Shown one piece after another: positions 57,808 through 64,000 of a stretch of 64,000 bases of DNA (position 1 is the stretch's first letter; every line of letters starts with the position of its first letter). Source of the DNA: Aldrovandia affinis (lineage: Eukaryota > Chordata > Actinopteri > Notacanthiformes > Halosauridae). The notes beneath the pieces were generated by a model, which was given only the letters and a program-made list of their open reading frames with translations, was not told where the DNA came from and did not search any database. A program made the translations under genes and the position numbers. The stretch lies in assembly GCA_029706075.1 (NCBI GenBank), contig JAINUG010000383.1, positions 310,001 to 374,000 of the forward strand. The letters run 5' to 3'.

Positions 57808-60800
57808 TGCAAATGAGATTTTAAATGAAAGCTACAGATTGAACTTTATGTTTCTTTAGCAAACTGAAACATGAACAATATTCCATAAAATATTTTTTTA
57901 ACATTAAAATAGTAAAAAGTCGTTAGCCATGATGGGTAATATTTGAAGGCAAAAGTTCACGACTGAGTGATTACAATCATTTCCAAATGTCACTCCACTC
58001 CAATATGGCTACTCCATCATTGTGTACATTATGTCAAAAATTATATTGTATAGTTAATAATGCATATTTCTATTATTTGGAAGCTGTTGATAAATGTTAT
58101 TCAGAAATAAAATGTGAATTCAATTCAGTCATATGTATTTAAGCACCCGCAACGATGTTGATTTAGAGGTTTGGCTTGTTTGTGGGGTGACTGAGGTGTG
58201 GCAGGTGGCAGGTAGACTCCTATCTCTGTAGCTGAATGTTCATCATCACAGCACAAATCTCCTGCACTGACCTGGGATGTGGCACACAAACCTAATAGTG
58301 TCACTGTAAACTCCAAAGTGAGGTACTTGTTTTCTCTATTCAAGAAGGAGCCGTGGAGGGAAGAGAAAGAGAAAGAAAAAAGCCCCCAAAAAAGCAAGTC
58401 ATCAGTCATGCTTTTAATGGACGTCTGCTGCCCGCAGCAGTTGTAGGTGAAAATTTCACGCTTTAATTAAATCTTGTCGTTTTTGGAAGCCTGAGACCTT
58501 GAGATTGCAATGATTCCCCCCCCCGCTCATCAATTGAATGTGAGTCACTGTTGGCCTCGAGTAGCTCCCTGTCAGGTGCAGCAAAGATAGCTCGTCGTCC
58601 TGGTGCGACAGAGCCGGCGCCGGAGCCGGAGACAGCGAGGGGAGTCTCCTGAAGTACTGGGGGAAGTTGAGCACAGTTTGCTGCTGGAGCTCTCGGCGCT
58701 TTCATGTCCCGCGCTCCACCGTCTCTGTCAACAAACTTTGTTGTTGAAAAAAGACACGCGGCGCAGACAAGTCCCCACTGAGATGTTGAGCCCACCGCGG
58801 GGATTAATACAATAATATTGTACAGAAAACGGAGACCGGGCACAGTTTAAATGAGGAAAACGAGACAGCCCCGCATTCATTTCTTCTTCTCGCACGTCAT
58901 CTTGACACATAAGCAGTTTTGTTTTTTTGGGGGAGCTTTTTTTGATTCGGTTTGGGTTTTTTGTTTTGCCAATTGCGTTGTGCGCGAGCGGCGCTTTGAG
59001 ACTCATCGGCTCGACGACTGCACACCGTTCGTTCCGCTCTTAAGCCCTTGATTTGGACCATTAGTTTAAATTGTGACCAGACATGAACTAGCCAGGACAT
59101 CCCATTATATTTAACGTGCAGTGACTTTTGAGGCATTCGAAAGGAAATGGCGTTAGACTAACCCACTCAGTCATTATTTGCCGCTGCTAATGATCTCATT
59201 TATACAAGCAGCTGGGCGTGTGCCTCTAGCCCACATCCCTCTGTTGAAATCACGATCCACGATGTTATAGCAGCCGTGGCAGGCTTGGGATCTGCGTCCT
59301 CATTGATTTCCATCTTGGTAGGTTTTAGAAAACCTTAATAAACTTTTATTGCGCTGGTCAGTGTCTCAAAGTCAAAAAGTAGGGTGCATTGTGACAGATG
59401 AAGCGCGTGTGTGGGCTGGATGTTCTTTCGCTAAAACGGCGCTCTCAGATCTGCGAATGGGAAGTCGTGAGACTCCTCGTCTCTCCGGGGCTCCCTCTTG
59501 TTTTTTTGAAGAATTTCAAAGCCAGGGGCCATGAGTAGCTACTGAGAACAAGGACCCGGTCTCCCCAAATTCTCTCTCGGCATTTTGGGAAAAGAAATGG
59601 CGGCGAGTTTAGGCCAGTGATCAAACAGTTTTTTTCCCCGCTGTGATCAAACAGGACTCTAGGAGGTTGAATAAAACTTTGCCCAGAGAAGTGGAAAGGC
59701 AACGGGCTCCCAGCGGAGGCGATGCAGTATTTAGCAAGCTGGCTAGCTGCGAGCGAGTGGATATTCGGCGTCTTTGAGGAGAAAGCGCATAGCCGTGTTC
59801 ACAGATGTTTGGGGGTGTACAGAGGATCTTCAGGAGCATATTGTCTTGTGAATATTTCATCGGCAACTCAAAGCTCGAAAGACCGTAGGTGCAACCAGGA
59901 AGTGGTAGGTTTTTGTTTCGCCTTTTTTTTCTTCTTCTGAGCGCAGCGTTAAACAGGCGCCCGCGGGCTCTCCAGAGGGGAAACGCGGTGAGGAAGGCTC
60001 CTCACCTTCATTCTCGGTCAAGCGACACGGCTTTAGCTGTGCCCGCCAGTGGAGATATCTTCCCCTCCCTGCCTTTCATCTCGTCTCCCTCGCCAGCATT
60101 TCCGCGCACTCAGGACTCATGCCTGTCCACATTCGGAACAGATGGGGCACTCAATCATCTCGTACCGTAGCCATATTACCTCCTGCATTCTCTCTGCGTC
60201 ACACAGACGAATGCCTCTCTCATCCAAACTTCCCTCTGTGAACTCTAGAGTCTGTACACGAGTGAGCCAACAAACGATGTCTCTGTCATCAAACAGACAG
60301 CAGGAAGGAGCCTGAATTAGACTCTGAGGGTTCGACTAGTGATTTTTTTCCTACGCACTCACTCATTAGATCATTGGCTTGTTGGTTTGGTTTTTGCCAG
60401 AAGCCTGTAGGTGCCTTCCGGATGGTTCTTTTTTGTATTATTATTCTATTTTCTCTAGAGGGTACATGGATGGAACCATGAGCTGCACCTAAAATCTAAG
60501 AGGACACCATCTTTTTCTCATACCCACGATAATCGTATTTGCCTATGCTCTTATGTTTGCTTTCACATTGACAATTTGAACAGCAAATAAGATTGGTTCT
60601 CACTTTCAATGACATAGGTTTTTTTTTTTTTTTTTTCTTTCCCTGTCAAGCTGTCAGTGGGGTTTGGTATTTTGATGAGAAGCACAAACAATTACACTAT
60701 AAATGAAAAATGTAATTAAAAACAATATGGGGGCCAAATGCATTTGAAATATTTATGAGGTGTTGCACTTCCGCATGTGTTGCCAAGTCCCTTATCTCAA

Positions 60801-62074
60801 ATCCCTGAAACATTTTGTGGCTGTTCTTTCATCTTTAAAATTCGTCTGTCTGTTGAATACAGTAGACAAATCTCAAACTAGCAGTCCCATCCATGTAGGC
60901 GTTTTGATTTAAAAGCAATCGATTGCCTTTGAACCACTGAGTTCAAAGAAGTCTAGAGCTTGTGTGTTCTGCCCCCAAGGCCAGTGTGGTGATCATTGGG
61001 GAGTGCAGGAAATTATTATTGGTGGGGGGGGTTGGTAGAAATGAATCACCCACTGACAGTAAAAACAAGAAAGCTTTACAAAGTGCTTTTGTGCACTGCA
61101 GATGAAGGAGAGTCCTTTGGAAGGAAAGTGAGGGTGAGGGGGGAGCGGAAGCAAACAAGATATTTAACCTTTGTTCTGCTCTGCTTATTTCCTTCAAAAT
61201 ATTCAAATGTTCCACTGATATGTAGCCGAGTGGCGGAATTAACATGGGGATGTGAGCCCCAGCGCCACGTAGCGTGCCCTTCAAGGTGCTCCGCCCTTTC
61301 CCAGCGAACCGGTCGACCTCGCCCCTGGAGCACGGTGAGGCGCGGTTTGAAACACGGGCCACATCGAGATGCCTGCACGTCGACGCGGATACGGTGGCGA
61401 CATGCAGAACGGTGGGGGAAGACGAGTACAGCATGTGGAATTCTTTTAACATGTAAATCACATTGTTAAGATTTCATGAACACCTCCATAAACTTTTCAT
61501 AAGGCTCGTTCCCGGTGCCAGATTAGACTCATACAAACGGCAGTGCCCTACGCCGAGACCGAGAATGATGTTAATGTCGATGCTTTTGAGGCTCAGTCAG
61601 AAAAGGAAAGAAAACTGAGAGGAATGCGAGAGTCGACTCTTTTATCTTGATAATGGCCTCCTTTCTTTCCTGGTGTCATTGTTTGTTTCTTTACATTTTT
61701 GATTTCTCTGAACCAGATGTTAGTCTTGAGCAGGTGTTTTTTTTTTTTGAAGGATTCAATTTGCATTATACAGCAGGTCCCGTCTCTGACATTTATCACT
61801 GCGTTTTATACGGATTCGTCCCCCGAGAGATTTTATTTCGTTTGCGATGTCTGTGATTTGATAACTTGTCACCCGTAATTTGAACAGAACCCCTGAAAAG
61901 GAGGAAATGCAATCGGTGGTTTATGAGGCTGTGAGTGTGAGGTGCCCGATGGATATGGTGTGTCTCCTTCTTTCTGCACCAGCTCTCAGTCTCATCCTCC
62001 TCCTCTATTTTCAGCTCTTATTTTCTCATGTCCTTTTTCAGATGCCAGAGCCACAACTTTCACAACTTTAATTT

Positions 62075-62215
62075 TTACTTATCGCCCATCAATACGCGCA
62101 GATATCGACTGAGGCAATTTGGCAGAGTGCTTTGTTGTAGACAGTGTTCCACTTGGGGATTGAACCTGCAACCTTCGGGTTACGTGCACTGCTGCTTGCC
62201 CTCTGTGCTGTTGTA
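62075..62215 (-). mobile_element. tRNA-derived SINE fragment
   Basis: The minus strand reads CACGTAACCCGAAGGTTGCA then GGTTCAATCCCCAAGTG, a good B box in SINE context, and then a body with GGCAAAGCACTCTG-like order degraded. The A-box side (GGGCAAGCAGCAGTGCACG) is recognisable but not intact. The tail is diverged. It is not a functional tRNA gene. Confidence 0.68.
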
Positions 62216-63602
62216 TGTGCTTCTACTCTTCTAGTGTTTACTCAGTAAGGATGAAACATGGATGCCACAACTGAGCTCAGACGAGCGCTTACAGTATCTC
62301 CATTTTCATCAGTGGATGTTTGAAGGTTTATTTACACTTCGAACTCAGATTTATTAAATGATCTGATCTAATTGGACCAGGGTGCTTATTATTGCACCCG
62401 TATCTTATATTTAACTTCGGAGCTATTTTTGACATTCATCTGATCCCATCGTTGTTGTAATTGTGTGTACAGGATTTAAGTACTGCGTGGAAATTGTCAA
62501 GTATAAGAGGGCTTGTTCCAGTGAGGGCTTGGTTATTTATTTAGGGTGGGGAGAACAACAATGCCATCAGCTACTTGATGAATAGAACGTTTGTCAGAAA
62601 TGATAGTAATTATGAGTCACAAGTAAACACTGTTCAATTTGTGAGCTAACAGTCCACAGATGGAAAACAACATTGTTTTTAATGCGAGGCACGTGAAGTG
62701 CATTGAGTGTAGAACAGCGAGGCGGTGGAAAATAATGCCGTGTGTTTAGTTTTTTTGGAATGCAAGTCAAGCAGGTTCAAAGTCTTATCGCTTTTGAATG
62801 CCAGGAGCCGAGATCAATGCGGTGCGCCTCATAGGTTCCTGGCGTACGGCGCGGTACAAATTTTGCGTCGTAATTGAATCCCGGCGAAAGGGGAAATGAG
62901 TGGGAAACGAATAAATCAAGGGCATTTTAACAAGTGTGACTAAGTCATTTTTTAACCTCGTTAAACATGTTGATCATCTTTTAGAGCACGTTTAGGCAGA
63001 TTTAACTAGGTCGGGATTGAGTAGCTACGGTGGGGCCTTATATTTACCGGAGGGAGAAAAGGGAGCGGCTTTCCTCTGATGCCGGCCTCCAGTGGAGCAT
63101 TCTAATGCCGAGAAGCCGGCTTCCCGCTGGCGCGCGACGCGTGGAAACGCATGATAAAGCGCGGGCCCGTACTCACAAAGCATTGCGACTACCCCGTGCA
63201 CGACGCGGATGCCCGTGAACGTCCGACACAGAAATAAATACGGAGTGCGTTCGCGGTGTTTGCTGTGGAAGAAGCAGTTCCTCAAAAAGTTTTATTGTGG
63301 CATGTCATGAGCCTCGCATGCTAAAGCCACCCTCTCTGCGCTACCACAATGCATCCCTCCAGGTCTGATTTCATGGCCGGCAGCCAAATGCCAGCATTAT
63401 TTAAGGCGGCTGTTTGCTAGTAGTGTCAGCCATCTTTTATTTTCCCTCCTGCTGGAGATGTGTATTGGGGAAAATTGGAAACAGTAAAAGGTTTGTGTAC
63501 ATGTTCGGAGTTCAAATAGGAAAATGGAGAGGACGGTGGAGGTTCTGTACGTGACAAAAACTAGATAGAACTGCACAGGTTCATTTCATTTTTTTCATTT
63601 TT

Positions 63603-63626
63603 TTTTTTCTTTCTTTCTTTCTTTAT
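63603..63626. repeat. T-rich/(CTTT)n tract
   Basis: A T-run followed by CTTT repeats. Simple sequence only. Confidence 0.88.
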
Positions 63627-64000
63627 CTAGAATGCTGTGTTGCATCTCGTGGGAGGTGTGCGCGAGCTATATGTACAAACCTCTACTAGAAGATAAGAAC
63701 ACTTGGCCCTGGTGAATTGTCTAATTATTCCGTTACCACAAATGGAATTGTTAACAAAAGGCCTTCAAAATAGGAAAAATAAATAAATAAATAGGCAGGA
63801 TTGCTGGCGGTAGGCCTCATTGTGTGTGCTGGTGCTGCAGGCTTTTTCCATAGCGTGGCGGGTTAGTTAATAGGGCCGCCTTCAGGTGCGATGTTTTGGG
63901 AACCGAGCACATCCGCGATGCCTGGAACCGACGATAGAGACATTTTAATTCCAATAAAGTCAGCGGGGGCTTTTAAAAGTCTCCCCCTTCGCGCACACGA

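Larger units (their letters stand above)
55239..64000 (+). other. sdk1: sdk1 intron downstream of Ig2 (partial, phase 1)
   Basis: The intron starts GTAAGT and continues beyond the window; no exon encoding the start of Ig3 is found. It contains the CA tract at 55.4 kb, the local duplication at 55.9 kb, SINEs at 57.5 and 62.1 kb, and simple tracts (T-runs near 57075, 60620 and 61738, CTTT near 63608). Paired antisense frames of 157-172 codons at 60.9-61.5 kb have no domain. The rest is unique sequence without a recognisable gene. Confidence 0.75.

Noticed and set aside
60943-61469. Overlapping 157- and 172-codon frames on opposite strands
   Set aside because: Opposite-strand frames of similar length over the same bases are typical of chance in moderate-GC DNA; no domains.
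1-64000. A new multi-gene system, such as a defence or biosynthetic cluster
   Set aside because: Apart from sdk1 exons and transposon remnants there is no set of adjacent, recognisable coding sequences.

Overview
This window is vertebrate, almost certainly ray-finned fish, non-coding DNA that carries four short exons of one host gene on the + strand. The exons encode the first two immunoglobulin domains of a Sidekick adhesion molecule, best matched to Sidekick-1 (sdk1). Clean GT-AG splice sites, Tc1/mariner copies of fish type, tRNA-derived SINEs with an L2-like tail and abundant CA/TA microsatellites support a fish. I cannot name the species, and I cannot tell sdk1a from sdk1b.

Layout: 1-5297 is intron upstream of the first visible exon. 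The signal-peptide exon must lie before the window. Exons at 5298-5457 and 8523-8629 together encode Ig1. Exons at 9719-9866 and 55105-55238 together encode Ig2, which is split by an intron of about 45.2 kb. From 55239 to the end is the next intron; its 3' exon is outside the window. All four exons join in frame. Each Ig domain is a two-exon, phase 1-1 module with a phase 2 intron inside it.

The large intron is the main repeat reservoir. From left to right it holds: a tRNA-derived SINE near 10.1 kb; an L2-like tail near 15.2 kb; a Tc1-type terminus inserted in a TA microsatellite at 16.5 kb; an internally deleted Tc1-like element with matching 31-bp ends at 19.8-20.4 kb; SINEs at 31.5 and 33.1 kb; a second, degraded Tc1-like transposase at 33.3-33.9 kb; a nested pile at 34.1-36.7 kb (a LINE broken by a roughly 1-kb LTR-like sequence and by a SINE with a target-site duplication); more SINEs at 36.9, 38.3 and 43.9 kb; minisatellites at 40.9-41.5 kb (46-bp unit) and 50.9-51.4 kb (48-bp unit, apparently grown out of a SINE head); and an inverted-repeat-rich, MITE-like stretch at 45.5-46.0 kb. 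The last intron carries a local duplication at 55.9-56.3 kb, a SINE with a perfect 15-bp target-site duplication at 57.5-57.8 kb and another SINE fragment at 62.1 kb.

I found no second host gene, no true tRNA or rRNA gene, no CRISPR array and no novel multi-gene system. Nearly all other open frames are chance frames in introns or frames through repeats. The most useful observations are the sdk1 exon architecture, a roughly 350-bp SINE family with at least five dispersed copies, the nested insertions, and several AT-rich, repeat-free intron blocks that could be conserved regulatory DNA.
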